NCBI GenBank assembly: GCA_018881555.1
Contig: JACAXG010000253.1
Span: 496,001 to 560,000, forward strand
Reading direction: 5' to 3'
DNA from: Amblyornis subalaris
Taxonomy: Eukaryota; Chordata; Aves; Passeriformes; Ptilonorhynchidae
Length of the DNA: 64,000 nucleotides
Shown here: positions 48,823 to 61,290 of the stretch, in pieces
Layout of the letters: each line of letters starts with the position of its first letter
Position numbering within the stretch: position 1 is the stretch's first letter
The notes under the pieces: generated by a model
Seen by the model: the letters and a program-made list of their open reading frames with translations, nothing else
The model's database searches: none
Told to the model about the DNA's origin: nothing
Program-made: the position numbers and the translations under genes

Positions 48823-49379
48823 CTCAGGCATCAGAAAGAAATCACAAACGCATTCAGGGCCCTAGATTTTGATGGCATGAAGCAGGTCCAGGGGCTGGAC
48901 ATGAGTGTGTGCACAGACTGGATCCTGCCTGGACCTCGTCTGGACTCCTGCACTCCTGGGGCTGAACAATTTCAATTAATTTTATTTATCCTCTCTTACT
49001 GTTTTTCCACACAACTTTCAACTCGGCCTGTCAGATTCCTCCTCTTCCACCCTGGCTGCATTTAAAGGCTCTGGCACCACCTGCCTCAGGGTTCCCGTGG
49101 GACACGGCCACAGGGTCTTGAGCGCTGGACAAAGATGGGATTCTGGGGGATTGTCACTGTCACTGGCCACCCTGGCCAGTGGGTGCTGCTTCTCTGACAG
49201 TGTCAGGCCGACATGGCCCCAGCACGTCCCATCACCTCCCCTCTCCAAACACCAGTGGTGGGTTGGGTTTAGGACCCGACTGTTTCGTTCTCCTCACAGC
49301 TCCAGTGGGCTCAGCGCTGCTGCCTCCAAGTGCCTGGACAGGACTCCCTGCTCCAGCTCTGCTCCGACGTCACGCTGAG

Positions 49380-49980
49380 GCAGCCGCAGTTCATCCAGAC
49401 TCCTTGCATAAATATTTATGCACTGATGCAACACTTTTCTAAATATAAAGCTTTATCTGAAATTTCATTTAAACATTAAGTGTAGATAATTTATTTATAA
49501 TTAATGTAGACATCAAACCCCATCTCTGGAATGCCTGTGAGCTTTCATTTATAATTGGGAGGTAAGTCAGGAGCTAGAGGCTGGGCTCTTATCAGTTTCA
49601 TTTTAATTTTCCTCCTACAGAAAATGAAGCTGGTGCAATTCATCTCTCATTAGGAGGAAGCACAAAACTCCCCTAAAATAACAGTTTTAGGGGGAACATG
49701 TAATAAACCCATCTTTGTTCCTCTTCTTGCCTTTGATAATGTTACTGGGGCTCATAGATCCCTTCGAAGTGTTGCTCTTCCTTAAAAATAAGTCTATTAA
49801 AAATTAAAACCATTTTCCTATATAATAAAATTTACTCCCTGCAATTATGCAGAGGGAGCAGTTATCAGCCTTCCATAGATTTTAATTAAAAGTTACAATA
49901 GGGAGGAAATAACAACGGCCATAAAATAACAGCAGCCTCTCCCCGAACAATGAGTTATTGGTGCTTCTGTCACTCAGGTG
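49380..49980. promoter_or_regulatory. AT-rich island with a perfect 18-bp palindrome (candidate conserved enhancer)
   Basis: About 600 bp of strongly AT-rich sequence in a GC-rich neighbourhood, packed with TAATTA, ATTTA and ATTAAA-type motifs. At 49405-49422 there is a perfect palindrome, TGCATAAATATTTATGCA, whose halves resemble POU half-sites around a MEF2-like TAAATATTTA core. No protein-coding potential is seen. Such islands in bird and mammal genomes are often conserved noncoding enhancers; conservation itself is not shown here. Confidence 0.45.
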
Positions 49981-52900
49981 CCTCTTGAAGCAATGCCCAA
50001 TGCTGGTGAGCGGTGCCAGGACCAGCAGGTTCCAGGAGCAGCTGGGGGGTTTCCTGCACCATTTGGGTGCCCAAATGGGTGCTCAGCTCAGCTCTGACCC
50101 TCTGTGCTCTCGTTTCTCCACTCCGGTTAAAGAACAGGGCCCGTCCTGCCTGCGGTGCCCACGGGTTGGGGGTGCTGATGTCAGGGCGATGTGGCTGTGC
50201 AGATCCTGGGTTGCAAACCACAGTCCCGCTCTGGTGTGGGGGCATGGATGCCCCCCATTTAATCCCCCAAGCCACATGGATCCCTGCTGCCCTGGAGGCT
50301 GAGTTCATCCAGCATCCCCGAGTCCTTCCTTGGGAAGAGTGTTCTGGCAGAGTGGGGCTGTGNGTGCCTGGCCCACATATTTCGCAGAGCTCACAGAGGG
50401 ACCATCAAAGGCAGCTCTGCACTCACGCTGGAAATAGCAGGTGCCCAGGATGGCACAGGGTGGGAACGCGGTGCCTCCATCACCTGCAAACACCTGCTCA
50501 TGTGGAAAGGGCTACATCCATGGAAAAGCTTATTCCATGTTTACAGCAACTCTTCTAGACTGCAAACCTTTGCTTTTGAGGACACCTTACGCTCATGTGA
50601 ATTCCAGCACAGGTGTTTGCGGGGCCAGTGCCCCTCACCCACACTGGCTGTGGGGCCAATCTCCCCAGCTGGCCAGAGCTGGGTCACTGCTAATTGAGCT
50701 GACGAGGGCAGGTGAGAACCAAGACGCTGCTACTGCTGGGGCAGCTGCACTTGCCCCGTGTCAGCTTTTTCCTCTCTTGGAGTCTGGAGGTGCTGCCGTG
50801 CCACATCCCAGCGTCCCACAACCCATGTCAGCAGCATGTCATGGGAATCAGGGTGAACCAGCTAGAGCCCAGCTGGGCCCTCACACCCAGAATATGGACT
50901 GTGGACCGTAGTCCTGCCCTGTGCAGGCTGTGGGCAGGAGCAGTGCAGCCTCACTCAGCTCCCCATGGGCTGGTGCTGCCCAGCTCTGCTGTTCCTTTAA
51001 CCAGTGACGGCTGTCGGGTGTTCCACTGCTGCTCTCCTCACTGCCTGCCCCAGCTCCTGGCTGTGAAGGCGCTAAACCCCCTCTGATCTGCCTCTGAAAC
51101 ATTTATGAAATCTTTATGGGCTTTTGAAAAGATTTTAATTCCCTGACAGTGCTGCTTTCACTGGGAAAAAAAAATAAATTATGACTCAATGANCAATTAC
51201 AGCTCAACAGCTGCTGAACGGCCACGGCAGCTGCCGGAGCAGCTTGGCACGGCTCAGCGCGGCGGCCGAGGAGCCAGCGAGCCTTCCTGGAAAGTGATGC
51301 TGGGCCTGACCTTCCCTGCCTGTGGGACCCTGGCTCGACCCCTGGGCACGGCCCCTCCTCTGCCCACCTGTCTTCCATGGCCTTCCATACTCAGAAGCCT
51401 AAGCTCTGCCTGGTGCTGGTCCTTGCCCAGTGGGTGCTGCAGGAGGGATCCTCCTTCCCTGAGGTCCTGTGGCTCAACGTTTGGGATTGGCAGTGTCTCA
51501 ATGGCATCATGTCTGGAACAGCTCATCACCCCTACCCGTCACCTGTCTCACTGGCAAGGTGCCATCACAGTGTTCCCAGACAGCGCCAGCACCTCCCTCT
51601 GTGGGGGGATGTCAGAGCTGCTGGAGGATGTAGAACATTGGGGTAATTGTGAAACGCCCTGTTTACTGAACGCAGAGCTGCTAAGCTCCAGAAACACGAA
51701 GAAAGGGGAAGTGTTGCCCTGACAGGGACCATTTCCCTCCTGGCAGTGCCTGTTCCTGTTTCCTCGTAGGCTCATTTCTGCTCCTTCGAATGCACAAAGT
51801 TGCTGTACAGAACTGAGCACAGGGCTGGGAGAAACTTTGTGAGCAACTACAGTGTGATGGAGGGGCTGGATGAGCTGTGCCTTCTGCTGCTCTGTCCCAT
51901 GGCATTTCAGGCTGCTGCAGCTGGAGATGAGCTTCTCTTTGTTTAGAGTTTTGTCTTCAGCTTCAGAGATATCTGCAGCAAACCAAAAGGTTCGAGGGCA
52001 ACTGTGGTCTTGGCCCAAACAGAATCTCAGGGAGAAGTGATGTGAAGGGCTGCCCTTGGGAGAGGGAAGCCAGAGTTCCTGTGGAGGGGAAGCAATGCAT
52101 CCATGCTCCCCAGTGCTGGAATGCTGGGAGATGTGGATCAGGCAAGAGGCCTCATCTCCACACTTCCTGATCCCCTTGCCTGGAAGGGGAGTACACTCCC
52201 TTCCCTGCACTGCAGTGGAGGCAGGATGAGGCTGAAAGGGTTAAAGTAAATGAAAAAAGGGTGGAGGAGCCCCAGCCCTGTCTCTGCTCCTTGGAGAAGA
52301 AGGCTATACCATCGTCATCAGGCTCCTGACAGCCAAGGTACTGTAAGGTTTGAGATCCATTAGAGTGCCTGTAATTATTTATAGGGAGGAAAAAAATCCT
52401 ACACCGTGAAAATCAGATGGCACAGCAAACAAATGCACTGAGCTTTGGCAAAAGGGTTCTGAAAACCCAGAGTGATTTATGATGAGCCAGGCCGAGGCTC
52501 AGTGGTGCTGCACTGCTGCTCCTGGGGACCTGACTCTGGCAGCAGCGGGGAAAGGGGCTCCTGGTATGAACAGCTGGGTGGGATCTGCTGCTGCTGGGCC
52601 ACCTGCTTGTGTTCCAGGATCTACAGACCCAGAAGTAGCTCAAACTGAGCTCCCTGCTCCTGGCTTCCACCTCCCTGGCAGCTGGTGACCCTGGAGCCTC
52701 CTGCAGGCATGGTCCCCTGTGGGTTTGGAGGGGCTTGGAGCAGCAAGTGCTCTGCCCCCACTTCCACAGCCTCCAGCCTCTGTCTAGCCACAGCACGAGG
52801 CCAATCACACCTCTACCTCTTGGCATCAATTCCGCATTTTAGTGGAGGCAAAGTAGTGAGCAGGGAAGTGCTCTGGGAGACAGGAGCCTGTGGGTACCTG

Positions 52901-53599
52901 CTCCAGAGGAGAGGGCTCTTGGCCAGAGCGGTTCCCTCCCAGCTGGGCTCCAAAGCTCAATTAGCAGTTTTGGGAAGTGCTTTGAGATCCTCTGCAAAGT
53001 GTCCTGGCGGAGGGCAAAATGTGATTATATAACGTGTCTAGACAGCATATTCCTTGGGGCGGGCAGCAGGACGCTTTTATATCTCCTCTCCTGTGTCAGC
53101 ACTGTGTGGCCTCGCTGAAAGGTTCTGGGAGCTGCTAAAATATTAACAATGATGACAGCGACAGGCCAGCGCAGGCTTTTGCACTTAAAATTGTTGATCT
53201 TAGCACAAGGCAGGAGCATGGCAGCAGAGGAGCCTTTGCCTGGCGGCACCTTGTGCTCCAGCTGCAACGACTGAGGAGCAAATAGCATCTCTCTGCAGGC
53301 CCCCTCCCTCCATCCCGCCCCCGGCTCCGGTTCATGCTCCTGGAGCAGCCGGTCTGCCCGGGCATGGCCAAGGTGTTGTCCCACCCTGCTGACTGCTGGG
53401 CCTGGGTCGGACCAGGGCTCTACCATCGGTGAAGAACTGCAGCCGCCGGCGGTGCCAGCTCCCTGGAGACACGGGCTATCTGCGGCCGCTCAGGGTGGGT
53501 GACTGGAGACCCTCGTCCTGGCAGGCCTGAGACCTGACCCGCCACGCTCTGCGGTGCTGGTCACACTGGGCATCTCAGTACCCTGAAATTCAGGTGCCC

Positions 53600-54060
53600 T
53601 CCCCACAGCCCCGCTGTGTCACCCTCCTTCGCGTGCCCAGCCACACACCTTCACACATTAGCGACCCCCCAAATCCCCTGGAAAGAACCGGGAGAGCCCC
53701 TGCGTCCCCACCGTCCCAGGCCGGGGCAGCCGGGACCGAGAGGTGCGCGGCGGGAGGATGCCCCCGAGCCCCGGGCGCCTCTGCGGGATGCAGCTGCGGG
53801 ATGCAGCACCGGGATGCGCCGCCGCGGTTCCCCCCTCCCACTCCCGTGCGGGCGCGCGGCGCCGAGGGGGGGTTGGACCGCGGCGGCGCGCGCGCTGCCT
53901 TCATCCCCCCCCCTTCCTCCTCCTCCTCTTCCTCCTTCTCCTCCTCCTCCGGGAGCGCGCTCGCACGGCCAGGAGCGAGAAGCCGGCGGGAGGATGCTGC
54001 AGACGGCGGCGGAGCCGGGCGGCTGGGCAGGTAGGGCGGGCGGGGGCAGGCGGGCTCCCG
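53600..54060 (+). promoter_or_regulatory. CpG island with possible first exon of the next plus-strand gene
   Basis: CpG density is very high. A 46-base pyrimidine tract (about 53907-53952, CCTCCTCCTCCTCTTCC-type) precedes an ATG at 53994 that opens MLQTAAEPGGWAG and reaches a good splice donor, GGGCAG|GTAGGGC, near 54030. By synteny this could be a ZNF385C first exon, but I cannot match the 12 or so residues to that protein. It could equally be an untranslated first exon. The island is clear; the exon is tentative. Confidence 0.4.
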
Positions 54061-56295
54061 GTACCGGCGACCCCGGGGCTGGGCTGTGGGCACGGGGAGT
54101 TGGAGCCGTAGGAAAGTTGTGGGAGCGGGGGGATGCGCTGGAGGGGCGCCGGGAATCGGGAGCGGGGCCGGATGTTCGCCCGGGGCACGCGCCGCTCCCC
54201 GCGCTCCATCCCGGCGGCGCCGGGCAACGGGGCAGGGGCGGCGGGGCTGGCGGAGCTCCGGCCCCACTGACCACCCGGAGGGGTCAGAGCAGGAGGGAAA
54301 CTTCTTCTGCGGAACTTTACCGAGGCCCCGCGCAGCCCCTCTCCGGCGTGGGGCTGAGGTTCCCACGCCGAGCGGGACCCGCCGAGTGCCAGTAACCCCG
54401 GCTCGTCCCCGTCGGGGTGCCCGCGCTGTGGGGTGCACGGCGTGGGACCCTCACGAGTGTGTGCTGGACTGGGGTCTGCGGCAGCACCCGGGCGCGGGCG
54501 GCGTTGGCCCAGGGGTCGGGGTGTGCGGCACGGCCGAGGCAGCGGGTGGTGGAGCGGTCCCTGGGTCCCTCTGGGCCCGGCCGTGCTGGTTGGCGTGCAC
54601 AGCACACCCTGCATGTCCCTTGGCTTGTTCGCGGGGTGCCTGGAGCTGGGTATGTCTATGCTGGGATCGGGACACGGAGAGCTCTGTGTTGGGAATGGAG
54701 CCGAGGCTCTGGCTGCCTCCACGGGGACACTTGGCTCTTACGGAAAAGGACCTTCACTGTGCTGTACAAAAGCGCTTTCTGTTGGCTGTGTCTCCGGGTG
54801 GGAGCAGCGGGGTCCCCTGGTCCAGGAGTGTGGAGGCAGACGCAGGATCCCCACTCAGCGGATTGCCTGCTCTCCCTGGCCAGTATCAATAGACTTTGCT
54901 GCTAACTTGGCGCAGCAGTGAGTTATGGTGGAAGCTTTTAAGGAGTTTGCATCAGGGTGGGCAGGGCTGGGGCTTGCTCTGCCCCGGAGCGAACCGCACG
55001 GATCCCGGCACGAGGACGTGCCTGCGCCTGCCCTGGCAGGGCGGTGAGCACCCACCCTGCTGGATGGGCGTGTGGGAAAACAACATCTTGGCACAAGTGG
55101 CTGCGATTTGTTTTCACAGCAAAGTTTGAAAGTGCTGGTTAAACAGAGGAGATGATTCTGCGCGAAGGTGAGAGGTCTAGAGCGTGGCGCAGCACTCCTG
55201 GAGGCTCTGAGGGGCTTCTAGGTTTATTCACCAGCAGGGAGGGATCAGCACTAGCTCATTGGCACCTTACTGCTGGAGCTGCCCCTGCGAGGGCTGGATG
55301 TGTCTGTGGGTCCCGTGAAGGATGGCGGCACCTCCGCCCCACGGGGAGCAATTTTAGGTGAAAATGTGAGGCAGGAGCTGGCCCTGCCCTGCTCAGCACT
55401 GTGCACACATCGGCTTCGCCCCCTTGTTATCTGGGGTGTCTGAGTGGGGAGCAGAGAGGTTTGTGCGAGCTGCTGTGTCTGCATGTGGGGCACGGCGCCC
55501 TGAAAATAGCATCAATGGGCAGTGCCGCCGCGTGTGACAGCCCGCGGATAAATGAGGCTCTGTCCCGGCTGCCAGCCTGGCTGGGAGTTTCTGCAGCCAA
55601 CGCCATCCAAATCCACTACTGACTTTTTTTTAAGTGACTGCAGGTGTTTTCCGATGGAGCATCCAGCCCAGCGGCTTCACTGAGTGATGTTTGTCACTCG
55701 GCTGGAATGGCTCCGTGGGGATGGAGGAGCCGTGTCGGTCCCTCGGTGGCTGCCGGTGTGATTCTGCCGGCCAGAAACTCTCCTGCCATATGCAGAGTTC
55801 AGGGCGGAGCGATGACACTGCGTGCTGTGGATTTCGTGCTTGTTCTGTAATCTGCCACGTGCGTTGGGAAAAAAGGCTGGTGTGACCCTGGATGTGGCTC
55901 CGTCTGCGAATGCACAGAGCAGGCTCTGCGTTAGCAGGGCTGTGACGTCATGCCAGGCTGTGACTTCCCACTGTGAGTCTTGCACACAAGCATCCCTGAG
56001 CTCGCATCGTGCTCAGCTGGGGCTCTAGAGCAGCTGCTCTCGCTGCCCGAGTGCTGTTCGAGTCTGACAGAGCAGCAGCCTCTGTATGGGTAAATCAGGA
56101 GGCTGGTTTAATAGTTCCAAGAATAAGAAATATTTGCTGGGGCTGGTGGCTCACTGGCCTCTGGGCTTTGTCCCCATTACTGGACTGTGGAGGGCTGCAT
56201 GCCCTGGCCACGGTAGATGGGGGTTGGGGGCCTGGCTGCTCAGGTGAGGAGGTGCCGTCCTGCTGGAATGTGCACTGCCTGTGGGCTCAGAGCAG

Positions 56296-56405
56296 CCATC
56301 CCATCCCATCCCATCCCATCCCATCCCATCCCATCCCATCCCATCCCATCCCATCCCATCCCATCCCATCCCATCCCATCCCATCCCATCCCATCCCATC
56401 CCATC
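56296..56405 (+). repeat. (CCATC)22 pentanucleotide microsatellite
   Basis: Twenty-two perfect copies of CCATC occupy 110 bp, followed by CCCTCCCCTCC. The purity means it is young or actively slipping. It creates artificial open frames encoding PSHPI repeats on one strand and GMGWD repeats on the other. Confidence 0.98.
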
Positions 56406-57149
56406 CCCTCCCCTCCTGGCTGGCTGATGTTTTCAGTGCTGTTTGTGGGGGCTGGAGTTCTGCCTGGTGTTCCCAGCTGTCCTGGGACAAGGCTCCTGTC
56501 AATGTGCCAACAGGGACATGGACAGGGACAGGGCAGAGCTCCCCCAGCCTGTTCTGCCTGCACCCTCCTGCTGTTCTTCCCCGTGGGCTGGCATGAACGT
56601 GCAGAGCCTGGAGCGATGCCATGGCCCCAGCAGAGCGGCACCAGGAGCTTGCCTGGCTGCAGCCATCCACAGCTGTTCCAACCCAAAAATACCCCCTCGA
56701 GCATTGCCCCAGCATCCCCAGACATTGGCTGGTGGCTGGTGAAGAAACCCTGGTCTTTGGGCTCTTATTTGTCGTGTTTCTGGAGATCTTCCTCTTGTTT
56801 GGCTTTTATCTAGTGTTTCTGGGGAGATGGATGTATTTCTACAAGTGCACAACACAAATCTGCTATTGACTGAACAAGGACCTTTGCACGGATGTTCCCA
56901 ATCCAGTACTGGATATGTCAGTCATGTTGCTTTACACTGGTGCATTTCCAGGGCTAAAAGCAAACCTGTCCTGGAAGCACAGGGCAGTCCCCAAAACATG
57001 CCAGACTTACACATCATAAGGGTAAAGATTCCCTCTCTGAGCCCTGCAGCCCTTTGAGCTGCTTTTCCTGTTCCTCAGCTCGACTGGGGCTGGAGTTTGA
57101 ATTTTCCAAAGCCAAAGCCTTCAGTTCCACAGCCCTTTAATCATTTCTA

Positions 57150-57420
57150 GGGATGATGAAAATGCAAAAATGTGCACCCGGAGCAGAATAATGAAGCCCA
57201 TGAGGGTCTATTTGTCAATTTAGCAACAATATTGTGATGTACAAAGGCTGTTTCTTAGTCTGATATTCTGAGATTGCCTCCAAAATAGCGCCATAATTTC
57301 TGTGTCAGAAAGCCCCTGTCAGGAATCATGTCTGTGCTCTCAAGGAAACCCAGGCTGCAGCTGCACTGTAACAACGGCTCCGTTTCTGTTAGAACGACAA
57401 CAATTTACTTGCCAGTCATC
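57150..57420. promoter_or_regulatory. AT-rich island with an inverted SOX-type motif
   Basis: An AT-rich 270-bp segment contains ACAATATTGT (57226-57235), two SOX half-sites in inverted orientation, plus ATGCAAAA, TTTAATCATTT and AATAATGAAG motifs. It is a candidate enhancer by composition and motif content only. Confidence 0.35.
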
Positions 57421-59599
57421 AAAGGGAAGCTGCAGATTTAAGGAGCCATGAGCCGCTCTCTGGGCACAGGATGCCCCAGGTCCTGTGGGAGCTTCCCCTG
57501 GTGCTCCCCCGGATGGGCACGCTGTCGGTGTGCCCAGCCTGGCTGTGGTGGCGGGGCCAGGCCGGCGCTGTCACCCCGGCCGTGGCAGCAGGGCTGGCAC
57601 GGGCACCCTGGGCTGTGGCCATGGGGAGGGCTTTGCTCTGCATGGCTGTGGGGCAGAGTGGGGGCTTCCCCAAGCACTCCTGACTTCACAGGGGCTGAGG
57701 GCACGGAGAATCCCTTGCTGTCAGAGGGCTCTTCATGGCTGTTTTTTTTATAAAACCCTCCACTTTTCCCGCTGCAATGTAAACAGCCTTTTCCCCAGGA
57801 TGAATCCCTGGCAGGGTGCCAGGGAGAGGGGCTGGTGGTGGGCTTGGGGCTGTGGGGTGCTGCAGGGGTGAGCCCAGGCTGAGTCCCAGTCATGGGGGAG
57901 GGTTCTGAGGGGGCTTGGCTCTGGCGAGGGCTCCCAGCCCGTGATGCTACACAGATCTGCACCGCTTTGAAATGGGAACGTTCCTGAGTCGTGATTTTCC
58001 CTGGCCTAATTATGGAAATTTTTTAATTAGTTGATAAGAAAGATCACTGGGAAATTGCAAAGGAAACATTTTGAGGTGAAGCCCTAATCTGTGCCAGTGT
58101 CTGCCTGGAGTCAGGAGCTGCTCCAGCTGCTGGACCTTGGTCAGGCACCAGTGGCCAGGCTCAGGGTGCTGAGGGGCTGGGCATCCCTGCTGCTTCCCAT
58201 GATGAGGTGCTGGATTCCTTTGGCTAACAGGTTTGATCCTGGCAGCTCTGTGCCAGCTCTGCCCGCTCCTCTGCCATGTGCCCACCAGACAGGGGATGAG
58301 CTGGGGCCTCTCTGGTGGGAACCAGGCTGATGCCACCGGCTGTGCCCAGCACTTTGTCTCCAGTTTGGGTATTTCTGCTTCTGACATGTGGCCGCTGGCT
58401 CTTGCTCTGCATCAGGGGGATGAAGGAACTGCTGAACGTGGGGTGGGTTTTGCCTGTGTAAGATCAGAGGGGGTTCTCACCTTCCTATCACCTCCCAGTT
58501 CTGTGAGAGCTCTGCTGCCTTGGAACTGGGAGAATTCTGCAGCCACTGCCCTGGGGGAAGCAGGTCAGGTCTTTTTAAAACCACGTGGCAAAGGGCCAGG
58601 AGATTTTTGTGGGGGTATTTTTCCCTTTATCTGTTGGAGCAGGAGAGACATGGGACCAATGACCTGGCCCTTGCAGGTGCCCTTGCAGCCTTGATGCTGC
58701 CCTGTATGTCCAGAGGCTCCCTGGACCCCACCAGGACCAATGTGACAGAGATGCCAACGGCCACCAGTGGTGGTGACTGGAAACCAGCAGAGCAGGACCC
58801 TAGCCTCCCGGGTTTTGTGGATGTGGGTAATTTCCGGCACATTTCGGGAGGGTCGATTTTTTTTTCTGAACTTTGTCTGTTGCTGTGTGTGATTTGCTCC
58901 CCTCGCCCTCCTCGGCCACGTGCCCGTGGGACGCGGCGTCGCTGCTGTTTGTCTTGGTCGGAAGCGCTGCTGCTTTGCATTCGTTTGAAGGGCTGAAGGC
59001 ACAGAGCCGGTCTGTGCGCGGGACTGGAGGCTCTTCTGAGGAGCCTGAAATGCTTGTAGGAAAAAAACTCCATAAAAATCCCAAACAAGGGAAGCTTGTT
59101 ATGGAGCCAGCGGGAGACTGGGAGTGGCACAGAGCGACTGCTGGCCGAGCTCGGGGGCGAGAGCTGAGGTCTGGCAGTGGGTCCCCCCCCCAGAGCAGGT
59201 TCCCCCACCTCAGAGCCCTCACGCCCAGTGCTGGGCGCGCTTCGTCTCACGCAAGACCAGAACCTATAAATATCCCAACTCCAAATTTTCAAGAAGTATT
59301 AGGAACTCTCCAGGCTTATTTTTGAGGGCTGTTACGAAAGGGCTTTAACGGATTAAAGCTCTCCCAGATTAATCTGTGCTCAGGAAGGCAGAGGGTGCAG
59401 GAAGGGCAGTGCTGGCACCCCAGGCATGTGATGCGGGGGGTTCACCGGGACTCCTGGGCTCCCCACATCCCATCCCACGGAGGCAGCAGCAGTGGGCTGG
59501 TGGGGCAGGGAGGGACGCTTCCACAGAGCCATGTTCCCAGTCCCCCAATCCTCCCAAGCCCCACTGAGCACCCCAGCCCCAGCCAACATCTGTAGGGCT

Positions 59600-59760
59600 G
59601 AAGGTTTGCACAGGTCAATGTCAAATTTATGTCCCCTCCGGTTTCCAGAGGAGGTAATTAGCCAACAGGTGTAATAGCAATTTAATAAGTGTGTCAAATA
59701 AGTGAGCTGGTTGTGGTGTAGAGCATGCTGTGACTTCAAAAGAGTCTTCCAAGGGCTAGG
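59600..59760. promoter_or_regulatory. AT-rich island with TAATTA/TTTAATAAG motifs
   Basis: The sequence around GGTAATTAGCC, GTAATAGCAATTTAATAAG and TGTCAAATAAGTG (59655-59705) is AT-rich within GC-rich flanks and carries a HOX-like TTTAATAA site and LIM-type TAATTA site. Function is inferred from motifs. Confidence 0.3.
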
Positions 59761-61149
59761 GATATGCCAAATGGGAACATAGCAATTCCCTTGCCCAGGC
59801 TGGGGTGTGTCTGTCCATCCTGGGGCTGTGCAGAAGCTTGCTCCTGGCCAGGAGCTGCTGCAGAGCTCGGGGAGGGACCTGGGACTGGCATCCTGACATT
59901 CACATCCATGCCAAAATTTCGCCTTCCTGGCCAGATGTGAAGAGAGATGTGCTCCATTACCACTGAAGGCACGAAGCAGTGCCGGAATCTCGGGGCAGGA
60001 TGAGTGCTGACTGATGCCGACTTAGGCAGCGGATGAGTGGAAGGGATTTACAGACACCCGGCAGCCACCTGCACCTCCGGGAGCTGGCCTGCTGCCGGCG
60101 CTGCCGCGGTGCCAGTGCTGCCGCGGTGCCAGTGCTGCTCCCACGGGCGCGGGGCTCCAGCCCAGGGAAGCGCCAAGGTGGGTTCTGGTGGCAGAAAATC
60201 AGGTCCAGCACTTGCTGGGTCTTGGCCTCTGCTTGGTGCTGGGAAAGCTTTTCAGTTTGTCCTTGGGAATATTTCTACTCCTAAGGACTTGGGCCAACCC
60301 TCTGTCTGGCACGGGCACGGTGGTGTGTGACTGTGAGATGCTGGCGGGTGGCAGGATCCCCCTGAGTGCCCTGGGAGCAGCTCCCCACTGCCTGCCCACC
60401 CCTGGCTGACCAAGGAGCTTTTCCTTCTCCTGCCAGTGGCGGGAACCCCAACCCCTCTGCAGCCCTGGCTGAGGCACCGCTGGCTGTGGAGGGACAGAGA
60501 ACGTAGGCAGGGCAGGATGCAGGACCCTTGGAGGGTCGAAGTGGTGCGATGCTGCGGTCCCAGGCAGGGTCCTCACTCGGTGTATCACCCCATGGGGAGG
60601 GTGATGGGGAGAGGCGCTGGTTGGTGGTGAAATGCCTGCTGCATCACGGATAAGCAGCTGCCCCTTTGAATCCTAATTAGCACACGGCGCACAAAGCCTG
60701 TTTTGGATGTGGACAGAGGGAAGCACAACTGGTCCCAGGGGGCTCATGCAGATGGGGGTGATGGGGCTGGGGGAAGGTGGTCACAGGTCTTGGGAGGCCT
60801 CAGAGGGCCCTATCTCCCTGGTGAGATAGGGACTCTGCCTCCAGCACAGGGACCCTCACGTGGGCAGGGCAGGCAGGATCACAAAGATGCCTCTGTGGAG
60901 GATTTGGGCTTTCTCTGCCTGCCCTGGCTCCAGCAGAGCTTTGANGGGTGTAAATCAGTAACAGAGAGCAGGAAACCCTGCAGAACCCAGACCCAGCCAT
61001 GCAGGGGTCTCACCCTCTCACCACTGAGCCCTATCCTGCAGTGGGACCAGGCACTGGCTTCCCAGTACTGCTGGCTATGCCCAGACCCCTCCATCCATTG
61101 CCAAGCCAAGTGCCAAAAATCCTGCCTTTCTTCACCTGCTGACAAGGCA

Positions 61150-61290
61150 TTGGAAAAGGGAGAATTCTTTAAAACATAAAACAAATAAAATTAGGTCTTC
61201 TGGTAAGGGATTAAATGGGGGCCCTCTGCTGTATTTATAGAAGGTTCAAAAGTAAATCTGTTCCCAGACTGAATAAATATTTTGCTCAGG
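61150..61290. promoter_or_regulatory. AT-rich island
   Basis: AAACAAATAAAATTAGG and GGATTAAATGGGGGCCC (61180-61225), then TGAATAAATATTTTGC (61269-61284), lie in GC-rich surroundings. It contains FOX-like and homeobox-like motifs. It is a weak enhancer candidate. Confidence 0.25.

Larger units (their letters stand above)
44700..53580. other. Noncoding stretch with scattered AT-rich islands
   Basis: Nearly 9 kb with no exon I can support on either strand. It contains two short tandem repeats (45380-45461, 48731-48822) and AT-rich motif clusters listed separately. Human synteny (DHX58 followed by ZNF385C) suggests it is upstream or intronic sequence of that gene, but no C2H2-type ZNF385 exon is visible. 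Confidence 0.5.

Noticed and set aside
53590..54892. Open frames of 259-282 codons on both strands in the CpG island
   Set aside because: Frames overlap on both strands with Arg/Pro/Gly-rich translations and no splice-consistent structure beyond the short candidate first exon.
56009..56813. Open frames through the CCATC satellite (PSHPI or GMGWD repeats)
   Set aside because: The 5-bp unit read in triplets gives a 15-bp protein period with no stops. This is a repeat artefact.
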